Assembly (NCBI GenBank): GCA_001643675.2
Contig: LSRY02000017.1
Location: 372,001-436,000, forward strand
Reading direction: 5' to 3'
Source of the DNA: Monocercomonoides exilis
Taxonomy: Eukaryota > Preaxostyla > Oxymonadida > Polymastigidae
DNA: 64,000 nt
In this document: piece after piece, positions 13,337 to 25,790 of the stretch
How the letters are laid out: every line of letters begins with the position of its first letter
How positions within the stretch are numbered: the first letter of the stretch is position 1
Made by a program: the position numbers and the translations under genes
Notes under the pieces: model-generated
Seen by the model: the letters and a program-made list of their open reading frames with translations, nothing else
Told to the model about the DNA's origin: nothing
The model's database searches: none

Positions 13337-14529
13337 ATGAGCAGCTCTTCAAAAATCATACATCTTTATTGCTACATATGTGGACAAGGTTATGGGTCCG
13401 CCAGCATTAAAAATCATTTGAAAAGTATAAAAAATTATTTTTTCACTATTTTGGTTATATAATTTATCAAAAATTGTCAAATTTAAAGCATGCCCTGATA
13501 GATGGTTAAGTGATCAAGAAGTTTGCGGAACATTTATATTTTGATAAAAATATCAATATTTTCTATGATTAAAGCATGTTCCAATAAAACTAAGAGTTGG
13601 AATACCAGCAGCTCCAGCAGCAGAACTACCAACATCCCTGAAAGATCAAGCAAGTTTGCATTCATAAATATATTATCACAATGATTTTATTTTTCATCCT
13701 CTCATATTTACAAATAAATTGATGAAGAATGCAAAGCATGGAATGATGTTTGTATAACAAGTTAATAATATATACATCGTAATAAACGAATTGCACATTT
13801 TAGGAAGCATATGCTATTGCAATGGATAACCGAAATAAGTGCCCGTATTGCGAAAGAGGTTTCTTTTCAGATAAAATTGTTAGACATATAAACGTATGCC
13901 CAAAGAAACCGAAAAACGCAGATGTGGAAGCAGTTATGTATGGAACGAAAAAAACAACAGCAAAGCCATCATTTTTCATGTGTGGTATTTGTGGGCAGTA
14001 TGCATCAAAATATGATCAATTCCCAAATTAATTTTGAATAATATTTTTTTCAGGGAGTTTGGAACTGCTTCAATTACAATTCACCTTCCTCAATGCTTTG
14101 AAAGATTCAAAAGTGATCAAGCTTTAATGCCCGAATCCTGCAGACGACCTATTCCAGATCTTGATGCAATGATGGAAGAAATTGCAAAGATAAAAGAAGA
14201 TGGAATAATAACAAAAGCAGAATTTGAGGAACAGAGAGAAAATGCGATGAAAGCGTATAAAGAGTTAGTAAACACTTACCTATGTTTTTTAATTTTTGTT
14301 TTGATAATATTCATGTTTTAGTGGGTTAGCTACTTGTCCAAATTGCAACAGAACCTTCGAATCAGCTGCTCTTGAAAAGCATTTAAAGGGATGCAAAGTA
14401 CGCGAATTTAAATTTGGTCTCGTTGTCCAAGCACCAGACGATGATGAAGAGGAATCTGAAGAAGACGATGGAACCGGAACAAAAGGAGTTCCTGATCCTG
14501 AAGATTTAGCTGATTTGGATATGATTTAA
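13337..14529 (+). CDS. ZC2HC-type zinc-finger protein (C2HC repeats)
   Basis: Six exons (13337-13424, 13489-13520, 13575-13649, 13804-13997, 14054-14254, 14322-14529) join to 265 residues. Four C-x2-C..H..C units of the ZC2HC/ZNF474 kind follow one another: CYICGQGYGSASIKNHLKTC, CPYCERGFFSDKIVRHINVC, CGICGQEFGTASITIHLPQC and CPNCNRTFESAALEKHLKGC. The C-terminus is acidic. Each splice junction was chosen because it restores a zinc-finger unit. Intron 3 must start GCAAGT (GC-AG): the neighbouring GT would break frame. Known: the family includes proteins of flagellated cells and centrosomes with poorly defined roles. Confidence 0.85.
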
Positions 14530-14896
14530 GTAAGTGCTCAATAAAGGTTAATAAAAATAGTATTTATTGGGGTTGTCTGTTAAATATATAAATATTATGA
14601 TTTGTCCAAAAAAAATCTTTAGAAATAGTATTCTTTTACTTTCAAAATGTTGCTTATAATTTTCATTTCAAACAACACTTTTATTATTGAACATGATTTT
14701 TGCTGTATATAACTTAGTAAGACTTGTTCACCAAAACAATTATGTTATCCCATTACAATTTTATTAAACGAAGGAAACAAGAAATAAAATTTTTCTTTTA
14801 CAATCAAATGAATATTTATAATAGATGTTTGAAAGAAAATAGAAACTGTTTTTTACAACTGTTTTTCAAATATATTTTTGTTTTACACTTTTAAAG
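14530..14896. other. Intergenic region, may hide first exon(s) of the next gene
   Basis: The next gene opens after an acceptor-like TTTTAAAG at 14889-14896 with no start codon in frame. One or more short 5' exons should lie here, but none could be fixed with confidence. Confidence 0.35.
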
Positions 14897-17800
14897 TGAA
14901 CATTTCTACGAATTCCAAAGAATTGCCTTTTGGAAGAAAAGCTAATGCTAATGATATTTTGACAAATCATGAACTTTATCTCATTTATGGATTTGAAGAG
15001 GCAATCACTGATTGGAGCATTTATTCCAGAAACCTTGAAAAAATTGAACAAATAATATTTCCATCTCTTACTCCAGTTATCATGCATTTTGATCGTGAAA
15101 CGCACCATTACATCGTCACTGAAAAACGTGAGGGAATGAATTTATCTGAATTACAAGATTTTTATGTCTCTTGGAATCTCAAAATTGATGAAATCGTTTG
15201 AAAAATTAACATTGTTATTTAATCGTAAAGTATTTTTTAATTATCTAAAAGTACCTGTGGAAAGCACTTGCATCGATATGTGTTTCATTACACATGCTTT
15301 TAAGTCTTGGAATAACTCATCATTTTTTATCAAAAGAAAATATATATATATCAGAAGGATCAAGTCAAATCGGTATTTATCTAATTTTAATATTTTTGGT
15401 GAATTCAGTAATTTCTTATTGAAAAACATGCAATTTTTGATGTGCATATAGACGAATGGTGGATGCACACTCTTTTTTCACAACCAGAACAGTCATATTC
15501 ACCAATGCAAGATCATTACGCTGATATTACAGCACTCGGTCAAGTGTTTTGGGAAATTCTCAATGCAAATAACTGCAAAGGCAAAACAATTATTGCAAAT
15601 GAAACACATAATTTCCGTGAACTTGTGAATTCAATGGCTTGTTACAATTATCTTTTCTGATATTTTTTTTAGAAAATGAAAATTGTTTTGGTCAATCGAT
15701 TTTTGATTATAACTTGAATTTTCATTTTATTCAAATTCTTTTTTTTTTAAGAAATCAAACCAGAAGCTTTCTGCTTGTCAAATATTGTATTCATCTCCAA
15801 TGATTGAAAAGTTGAATGAACTGAAAGAGTCCGATTGTGAATGCCAAACGATATACGAACATCTTTTGAAAATGAAAATGAAAGACGAAAATAAAAGAAA
15901 GAAGGTTCAATCTAAAGAAAAGGATGAAGCATTTCTTTTGGACGCTTCTTTTCCTGCAGCGACAGAGACTGTTGATTCATCATTATTAACATCAAAAGAT
16001 TCATTTTTTTCTTTACCAACTTTTTCAACTCCAGAAATTTCTATTTCAAGCCATGACAATTCATTTCGGATGGTTTGCTATTCCATTCAGATTCCATTTA
16101 AATAATTGTTGGAGTCTATTTACTTTTTATCAAATATTTTTTTCCTATTTTCAATTTTCGATTTTCTTTTTTTGTTTTTATTTTTTTATTTTCCAATTTA
16201 TTTTGCTTTCATCAACCATTCTCTTTTCAATTCCACTTTTTGTTTTGTTTTATTTCCTCTTTCTCTCTCTCTCTTTGTGACATGGGATATTTCAGCGAAG
16301 CAAACTCTTCCGAAGGCTGAGAGGAATCAGAAAGGAAGCTCTGAAAAGACATCGTCTTGAACAGTCAGATTTACTACCAATAAACAGCGCAGCAGCAATT
16401 GACAGCACAAACACTGCTCTTTGCCCTTCTTCTTCTTCTTCTTCTTTATCATCATCATCTTCATATTCATTGAATCCATCTCTCAACGAGTCCTTGTTCC
16501 GCCAAAAGCTGAAAGCTTTCAAAGAAGAAGAAAAAGCCATTGAAGATCAGCTAATTGTGATTCGAGTGGAAAGTATGAAAAACATAAGCTGTTATACTGT
16601 TGAATTTGCTGTTTTTATTTATTTTGAATTTCACATTATTTTTTGCATTATTTTTTTTTTGCAAGTTATAATCGTTTATTCCTTTTTGATTATCAATTAC
16701 ATCCTTTTTCCTTTTTCCTTTTCCTTCTTCTTCGTTAATCTCTCTACTCTCTCTCTCTCTCTCTCTCTCTACTCTACTCTACTCTACTCTACTCTACTCT
16801 ACTCTACTCTACTCTACTCTACTCTACTCTACTCTACTCTACTCTACTCTACTCTACTCTACTCTACTCTACTCTACTCTACTCTACTCTACTCTACTCT
16901 ACTCTACTCTACTCTACTCTACTCTACTCTACTCTACTCTACTCTACTCTACTCTACTCTACTCTACTCTACTCTACTCTACTCTACTCTACTCTACTCT
17001 ACTCTACTCTACTCTACTCTACTCTACTCTACTCTACTCTACTCTACTCTACTCTACTCTACTCTACTCTACTCTACTCTACTCTACTCTACTCTACTCT
17101 ACTCTACTCTACTCTACTCTACTCTACTCTACTCTACTCTACTCTACTCTACTCTACTCTACTCTACTCTACTCTACTCTACTCTACTCTACTCTCTCTC
17201 TCCCACACTCTCTCTGCTCTCTACTTTCCATCACAGAATATGCGTCTTATTTGAATTCCTGCCAAACACTTTCAGAGGCCGAGTCCCGAGTCAACCAGCT
17301 GCGCAGCCACATTCAGCTGCCTTCAACTGGCTCAGCAGAATCAGCAAGTGGAAACAAATCCAAAATGAATGACAAATCCAAATCCAAAGACAAAACAGCA
17401 GAAAAGCGCAATTCGACTACCACATCCTCACAGAAACCTGCATCACAAAACAACGATTCATCCTCCTCAGATGCTGACAGCGCCAGCAGCACAGCCCGCC
17501 AGCGGATGTTAGATCTCATTGAGCGGAAGAAGAACCTGATTGCCGAAGGCGGCGTCCTCAGCACGCTCAGCCGGCTCGTCGCTGACTGGAACGAGCGTGT
17601 GCCCATTCTCTGGTCTCCAGTCAAAGCAGCTGCTGAATTTCTGTGTGAGCTGCTGTCTGAAAAGACAGAATTTGCAGTGCGCTTTGTGAAGAACAGCATC
17701 CACACACAACTCGCACAGGCTGGGATGAAGCTGGTGAAGGCTGTTGGGAAGGAGAAAAGAGAGATTTCATTCCTCGAAGGCAATGTGGACTCGTTCACTG

Positions 17801-20800
17801 AACATAGTGGAGACAAAGAAGAAGACAAGACAGTTGTATCTGCTTCATCATCATCTTCTTCTTCTTCAATTTTATCTCCTTATGGGATTCTTTCATCTTC
17901 CTCTCCCCCTTCGCGCAGTCTTGCATCCTGTATGCGTGCGGCCAGTCTGAAAGAGAAGCAGGCACAAATCAGCCGCATTGAAGAGCAGATCAAAGGCGAA
18001 GAGAAGTCGCTGGAAGGAATCATACGCTGCCTCTACCAAATGTCGTATCTTCTTCCCACGAAGCTCATTCTGGAGTTTGCCAGTGATGATGTGCTGGAAT
18101 TCTTTGCGAGCTGTTGCTTGTCTCAGAATCGGATTAATGTGCATCATTCACTCACAGCGCTGTACAACATCGTTGCACTCACAAACGAGATCAGCTGTGC
18201 TGACTATGAAAAGGAAAAGGAAAAGCAGAAGCAAAAGAACAAAAGGGATGAAGCAGAAGAAGAGGATCATTTGCTCCATCCACCTTCATTGGAGCCTGAA
18301 AAAGAGGATAATGTCGTCGACTGCTTAACACATACAGACAGTTCTCAGCATTGTCTCTTCGATCTGTTTGAAAGAAACCGATGGACAAGCAGGATATTGT
18401 CAACACACGGTGTGGGCTGCCACAAGGAAGAGGCGTCTTCGGCAGCACTTTTATTGAGCTTTCTGCACAAACACAAAGCGATCAGCGCTTCTTTCAGGCC
18501 AGTTGTGTCGACGCTTGTGAGGATGCATGTGTCAGATGATGTGTGGCAGAGGGTGACTGCTTCACGCGCGATGAAGCTGCTGGGAACGACTGAGGGAAAC
18601 TGGAAGATATTGACGATGGTTTCTGGCGAAGATGAGTTGGCGAAGTTGTTGAGGTATGTGCCGATATTTAAAAATGTTTTTTTTTAAGAAAAAATTGGAT
18701 GATTTATTTGAATTGTGATATCTAATATTTTTTCTAAATGAAAATTACTTTCTAATAAAATTGAATCTTATCTTACTCGTCAACAGATCTCCAGATGCAG
18801 TTGATATAAACAACGCACTCTTCGGCTTGTCTTCACTGGAGCTTAGCTGTTTCAGCAATTTGTGCACCTCGTTCTCCAAACCCGGTGGTGTTTCTGCCTC
18901 GCTTCTCAATCTTCTTATTCCTGGGAACCAAAAGCTGTCCAGCCAGCTATGCTTCCACGCTTCTGGGTTTGCGCCATTTTCCTCATTCAAAATGAGCAAC
19001 GATGGCTCTGACTGGCCGCTCTATTTGCTGGACGATCTGGGAAGCGGGCTGTCTGAAGCAGAAAGCGCAGAGTTTATTGGCTTATTGACACAGAAAATGG
19101 ACATCACGGAAGAGAATTCAGCCTCTGGAGCTGCTTGTTCAGGAAATCAAACAGATTCGCAGGCAAAAGGAACTTCGAAGAAACAAACAAAAAATTTGAT
19201 TGATAACTCTTCGATTTCATCGTCAGTTGCCATTCTGAAGCTGTTGGTTGTTATTGCTTTGAACAGCACCGAAGCTTCCAGCACAATTTTAGACAGAAAA
19301 ACATCTGCACAACTCATCCAGCTTCTATTGAACTGGGGAAATGAATACTTAGGCGGTGAAGACACACTCAGCATTACAGATGAATCAGATGCTTCAACAT
19401 TTGGAGAAAAGAAAGGAGATGAACTTCACTTTGCGTTTTCTTCGAACGCTCTGATTTCTGCTTCAGCTTCTTCTGCCCCGTTGACAGATGATGAAGAAGA
19501 GTCAACAGCCACTTCTACAGAGACCGTTTCTGATGCTTCAACATTGCTTTGTGCAGCCGCCTCTGCTTTGAAGTGCTCTTCTACTGAATCTCCAACCAGT
19601 TCAAATCATTCTGTTTCAAAGACCAATCAGCATCATTCACACCAGCCACACAAACGCAGAATTGAGCTGCTTCTGTTGACTCGCTTTGTTTCTCTGTCTC
19701 TTCGCTATCTTCCTTCAAACACCAGTTTTTCTTCTCTGCTCCAGACTCTTGTGTATGTATTCCTCCGTATGGCCTCTGCCACACATAACTCGACTGATGC
19801 TGCTATTTTCGCACAGCCAGCCCTTTTGCTTCTTCGGTTCTTTTTCTCTTCGCTTTATGCCACAAACAAGCGTGTCAGTACGCTCAGACAGTCAGACGAT
19901 GATTCAGCAGAGAATTCTTCCTTTGACGAAGAGCAGTCGTGCAATCGAGAAGCAAACACATACAAAAACAGCTATTCGATGACTGGCAATTCGACTGTGC
20001 CTCTTAACCCGTCCTCTAATTCTGCGTCATCTTCGAACACATCAGCGTCTTTGGCTTCTTTCCTGGCTTCTTCTGCAGCACATTCACAGACTAATCATTT
20101 CGAGCCATTCAATTCAAAAGATAATCAAAAGATGGATTCATTTGGATCAAGCTCTCCATCAACAGAAAATTCGTCTGCTCAATCTTCATCTAATGACTCA
20201 TCCCAAACTGCTCAATTAATCATGAATTTCCCTTCTCCACTTCGCAACAGCCGCATTCCATTATTAGCAAAAACAGAGAAACAGGATCTAAAAGATAAAA
20301 AGATCTCATCATCCGATATATCTGATCGCATTGATATGAAGATAAAAATTGATAAAGATGCAAATGATTCCAACAGCAAAATAACTATTAAAGGAGCAAA
20401 TGAACAAGAAGAACTACAAAAGAATATCAAGGAGGCACAAATAGACAGAACTCATTCATTTTTTGGAGATTCCTTCGATGTTAATTGGAATAATGCACTG
20501 AAAGGGATGCTGCTGACTCGTGCTGAAGAACAAGAAATTGAGGAAAGCGGACCAGCAATCATCAGAAATGTGATGAAAGAAGATCAAAATAAAGGCAACT
20601 TGAATGCAGCATGGGCACTTTTGTTCTGCTCACAGAGTTCTGGTGTGATTTTTTTGCTTTTAAAAAGTTTTTTTGATTTATTCAGCAACTTATTTTTGAA
20701 CTTAATATTTATCGTGCCTTTTATTTTTCTGCAAACATTTTTTTCCTCTGAAAGAAACAGCAAAGTTATTAACGAAACCTCCAATTTTATCAGAGTTACT

Positions 20801-21300
20801 AAGATATGCAAAGTGTGCAATTTTTTATATTTTCATCAAAGTTTATTTTTTCAACACATTATATTTTTAAACAATCTTACCATTTATTTGTCATCTATTT
20901 CAATGCTGCGCTTCTTCATTTGTTCGACAACAGAAAAATTGACCATTCAACGACTACCACACAATTGTATCTGATGTTCGTAACTCTTCTTCTTCTCTTG
21001 CAACACAACACATCAGACGAGGAAATGCAGCCCAAAGACAAAGAAGCCCTTTTAGACATGCTGTTTGAATGGGATTTGATGCAAAACCTGGAGGAGTTCA
21101 AAGAATGGGTTATTTTTGTTGGAAACCAAAATATTAAGTTTGGATTCCATGACGATTCCAAAGACAAACCCGAAGCTGATGATTGTGGTTCGGCTTCAGG
21201 AGATTGTAAGTTTTCTGAATTTTGTTATCCGTTTCCGTTTGTCCTGAAAGCGTCTCCTTTCCTTTTTGACCTTGTGCTTCAAGTTTTGCCCCCAGTTTAG
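14897..21300 (+). CDS. Pseudokinase with Ser-rich linkers and alpha-solenoid-like tail (5' end unresolved)
   Basis: Exons inferred: 14897-15195, 15252-15372, 15452-15636, 15752-16072, 16296-16572, 17237-18653, 18787-about 20636, about 20934-21190, then two bases plus TAG at 21300. The start exon is not found. The first ~200 residues look like a protein-kinase fold: a hinge-like HHYIVTEKREGMNLSEL, then a helix plus HHFLSKENIYI where HRDLKPEN is expected, no DFG, a short loop, and DHYADITALGQVFWEIL as the C-lobe helix F region. Catalytic Asp residues are missing, so it reads as a pseudokinase. The rest is coiled coil, serine-rich linkers and Leu-rich helical repeats resembling ARM/HEAT folds. 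Kinase-plus-solenoid layouts occur in SCYL, ULK4 and STK36, but no specific family is claimed. A 664-nt intron holds a satellite. The junction near 20640-20930 is unresolved. Confidence 0.6.
16771..17195 (+). repeat. Perfect (ACTCT)85 satellite inside an intron
   Basis: The pentamer ACTCT is repeated 85 times without a visible error, preceded by a short CT run. It lies wholly within the pseudokinase intron 16573-17236. Splicing it out joins GAA-A to AA-TAT in frame and restores a coiled coil. The strand is pure pyrimidine except for the A in each unit. Confidence 0.95.
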
Positions 21301-21667
21301 ACAATTCTTTTTGTGTTCAAATGTTATTTTATTTTATTTTATTTTATTTTATTTTATTGTTTGATTAATTCTTTGAACAAAAATTGAGAAAATTTTTTTC
21401 AAAAACGAAAAGAATAAACAAAAAAAGCCAAAAAAAAAAAAAAATTAAATTGACAAATTCATAATTATATAACATTCTGATTTGAGTAATAGGTCTAACA
21501 ATTATTAACAGAGAATGCCGCATTCTAAAAACACGTATGCACACAATAATCCCTGGCTTTTTCTATCAATGCCATTGCACACAACTTCATTGAACCAAAT
21601 TTTAATTGGGTGCAGGTTGGGCGAATGAAAACTCGAATTAATTTAGAAGATCAAATAATTCATTATC
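21301..21667. other. Convergent intergenic region
   Basis: This separates two convergent genes. It holds an (ATTTT)n tract at about 21328-21358 and an A-run at 21430-21443. Nothing else was recognised. Confidence 0.5.
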
Positions 21668-23461
21668 TCAGACCCATGGCTTCCCAAACATAAGCTTTAT
21701 GCTGCTATCAACAATTTCTGTTGACTCTCGTGGAGCTGATTTTGATCGCCTAAGCTGTTTTTCCAGCCGGGCAAGGTACAAGCTGTGTGCCGTTTTTGGT
21801 GTTTTCATCGGAGACTGTGTTGCATCATTCACTGAGAGATTGCTCGCACCATCTTCACTTCCTGATCCCATTGCGGATCTGACTGGGGTTGAGACAAGAG
21901 AGCCTGCAATGTCAATGTGCTGTATGGAGTTAAACAGAGGATTAGAAGGAGACTCTGCAGACGACGAAGTTGATGGCAAAGCAGATAAAGATGCTTCTCC
22001 ACAAGAAGTTGAGGAAGTGGGTGTAGATATCGGATGGTCGAAGGAGGGTGCAGAAAACTGCTTTGCTGGAGTTTGAGTTGAAGAAGAAGGCAATGAAGTG
22101 TGAAGAGGTAGGTTTGGTGTGGTGGATGATCCAGTACGATAACTCACACTTGGCTGTGGAACAGTTTTGAAAGGGCCTGAGATTGCTTGGCTACGAAATG
22201 CATATGGACGTGTAAGTGAGCGCGCTTCTGTTGATAATGGCAGAGTTAGCAGAGAAGACGAATAAGATGATTTCGGGAATGAAATGGGTGTGGTGGAGGT
22301 GGTAGCATGAATGAACGGTGATGTGCCAAAGCGAGCTGTGGAGTCCAAATAAGAAGAATTATGAAACAATGATGGACGAAACATCGGAGATTGAAGATAA
22401 GGTGATCGGGGTTGAAATGCAGTTGAGAATCTTGTAAAGGCGAATGAGGAAGGGCTCTTTTGAGACTTCTCCATCAGTCTATTCATGGTCAGAGAAGACT
22501 GAAGCAGAGAAGATGTCTTTAGTGATGTGGCGAGGGGCCCTGATATGGATGTAGATATTTGAGGTGTGGGATAAACAGCTTCCAACTGTTCAAGAATTGG
22601 AGGAGGAGTTCGGCATCTTCGTCCTTTAGGATCGGGTGGGAAAAATGCCGGACAACCCAAATGATGTTGTAGTGTTGGAGTTGTACTAAGACGAGGAGAA
22701 AATAAGGGCGCGTATTGCGATGGAAAGGCAAGAGTCGTTCGGTGTTGAACTGGACTTTTCGTTGAAAGATGTAGAGAAGAAGAATTGTTCAGGGGAGGTT
22801 CCTTTTCAAAAATGGAAATTTGCTGCTCATTTAAAAGCGCAGGGAATTGCATAGGAGCTTTTTCCTTAAATTCCTGACTATACCCAATCAATTTTTGAAG
22901 TTTATCAGATATTGGACTGTTTGATAATTTATTTCTTTGAACAAGAGAATCCACGCAATTGATAAACTGTTGTTTCAATATTTGAAGATTATTCCCGCAA
23001 GTCTTTTAAACATTTTTTCAACAAAAATTCAATTCAAAAATATATCAAGCTGAAAAATAACTAACTATTAAACTGGAAAATGAGGATTCTTGCTCTGTAA
23101 GAAACTTGTCGATTTCCAGTAGCTGTTTATGCATGCGCGTAAAAGTCTGTGCTGTTAAACGAAAAGAGGCTATTCTGTCGGAATCTTTAATCAAAGCAGA
23201 AAATTCGTTTAATCAATTTAAATGAAAAATCTAACCATTTCGGAAAGTCATCATTTCAGTTATATGTTTGAGTGCCTGGCGTGTATCATTTATAAATGCT
23301 TCTTTAAGTTTTAGAATTCTTTCTGCTCTTTCAGCCAAGGTATTCATCAGCAAACAACTTGACCTGGTGAACTGCAATATATGGGTCACGATCAATCGCT
23401 TCTTTCCAAACGAAACACTTTTTTCTATAGTCGGATATTGTAGTAAAAAATGTATGCCCAT
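21668..23461 (-). CDS. Coiled-coil protein with long Ser/Pro-rich tail, unknown function
   Basis: Three exons (23236-23461, 23066-23184, 21668-23002 on the minus strand) join to 559 residues. The first ~150 residues are helical (AERAERILKLKEAFINDTRQ, then RMHKQLLEIDKFLTEQESSF). The remainder is low-complexity, rich in S, P, T and F, with scattered SP/TP sites (for example QSPMKTPKT near the C-terminus) that could be proline-directed kinase targets. The order coiled coil then disordered SP/TP-rich tail resembles cytoskeletal or nuclear scaffold proteins, but no family was recognised. Its start is 79 bp from the divergent antizyme-like gene. Confidence 0.65.
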
Positions 23462-23540
23462 GTTATAATTTTTGTGTGCTTAACAGAAAATGATATATTT
23501 GTGTCAATATTCTTCCAGGGAGTCAACAACTGCGAATGTT
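23462..23540. promoter_or_regulatory. Short bidirectional intergenic region (79 bp)
   Basis: These 79 bases lie between divergent start codons at 23461 (-) and 23541 (+). AT-rich, with TTATAATTTT at 23464-23473. Position alone implies promoter function for both genes. Confidence 0.35.
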
Positions 23541-24093
23541 ATGTGTCAATTCTTTCGTGTAAATAGAAATCGGTCAACCGATTTAGTTTATTTGACTTGT
23601 CCGAAGGAGGTGCTCGGTTGGTGTTTTTGATGTATTCTTGCGGCGTCACGGGTTCAAGAAGCTTCCGATGACCGCTTCTGTTCCCGTTTTTTTCCAGGAG
23701 GAAGCAACGAAGCAGACGGAGGCTCATTTGGTGATTGGAATGGAAACAAGAAATGATGAAAACGTTCTCACCTCCCGCTGGACGGCTTCTGCCGTTGAAG
23801 TGGAAGAAGACGATGATTCTCATCTTGAACTTGTTTTGCATTCTTTTCTTCAAATGCAAGGTAAGTCTACAATGTTACTACTCATGGAACTTGGGCAATA
23901 TTTAGAATGCACCAAGGCTATGGTCATCGTCCCGGATCTGAAATCAGAGCATAAGGCGGACAAGTTTGCGGCAGTTCTTGCCAGCCATGGATTTCAACGG
24001 GCAAAAGATGCTGAAAAAACTCCAACTACGTTATATATGCTTTATAACTACCCACTTGCGACTTCTTCAGCTTTATCTACTGCATCATCATAA
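23541..24093 (+). CDS. Probable ornithine decarboxylase antizyme, expressed by +1 frameshift
   Basis: A first frame starts at ATG 23541 and stops after 29 codons at TGA 23628-23630 in the context GGT-TGG-TGT-TTT-TGA-T. Shifting +1 (next codon GAT at 23629) opens a second frame to TAA 24091-24093, giving about 183 residues. The second frame ends with a segment that lines up with the antizyme fold: LLMELGQYLECTKAMVIVPD, then a basic helix and ASHGFQRAK..P.TLYMLYNY, matching LLEFAEE.L..HVFICF..LGFEIVRPGHP...AYTF of antizymes. Known: antizyme binds ornithine decarboxylase, drives its ubiquitin-independent degradation, and is made by polyamine-stimulated +1 frameshifting at a UGA. A possible 45-nt in-frame intron (GTAAGT 23861 to TTTAG 23905) would delete part of this match; I prefer retention. 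Confidence 0.62.
23625..23631 (+). promoter_or_regulatory. Putative programmed +1 frameshift site TTT-TGA-T
   Basis: The first frame stops at TGA 23628-23630 directly after TTT. The second frame begins at the next base with no alternative start needed, the geometry of antizyme sites (usually TCC-TGA-T). Polyamine control is expected from the family and is not shown by sequence. Confidence 0.6.
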
Positions 24094-24615
24094 TATACTT
24101 TAACTTAAAGCCTTCCATTTTTTTTTTTCATTCACTTTTATTTTTTTATGAAGCTTGTATACCACTTTTTTTCTGTATATTTTTATTGGTTGTCAAAAGT
24201 TTTTGCTTTTGCTTTTGCTTTTGTTTTAATTTTTTACAGAAATTCTTTATTCTTTCTTTTTCTATTGATTTTTTTTTATTGATAATTATATAAAAATGGC
24301 TTTTTTTATTAGAAGTTGAAATGACTGCGCATTCCAATTAAAATGATTTAAAAATAATTCACATTCAAATGTTGAATTTTTTTTTAAAAGTTTTTAATTT
24401 TGAAAGGAAATTTTTATTGCAAAAAAGGATCAAAATATTAAGAAAAATGAGTCATTGAAAAATGCAAACATTAGAAGTGACGAAGTGAAAATCAAATAGA
24501 TAGATATATAATATATTATCATAAATGAAGTGATGGAACCTCTTTCGAAATTGATACTTTATTAAAACAGAGAAAAGTTACGGTAGTTCGAAAACTTTTG
24601 CAAGTTATGATTTAT
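24094..24615. other. Convergent AT-rich intergenic region
   Basis: This lies between the ends of the antizyme-like and Rab genes. It holds a (TTTTGC)n-like tract at about 24198-24224 and poly-T runs. No gene was recognised. Confidence 0.5.

Positions 24616-25790
<1,175 letters not shown>

Noticed and set aside
16573-17236. Open reading frame of repeated STLLY units across the satellite
   Set aside because: The ACTCT repeat is open in several frames by composition. Splice sites on both sides restore the pseudokinase frame without it.
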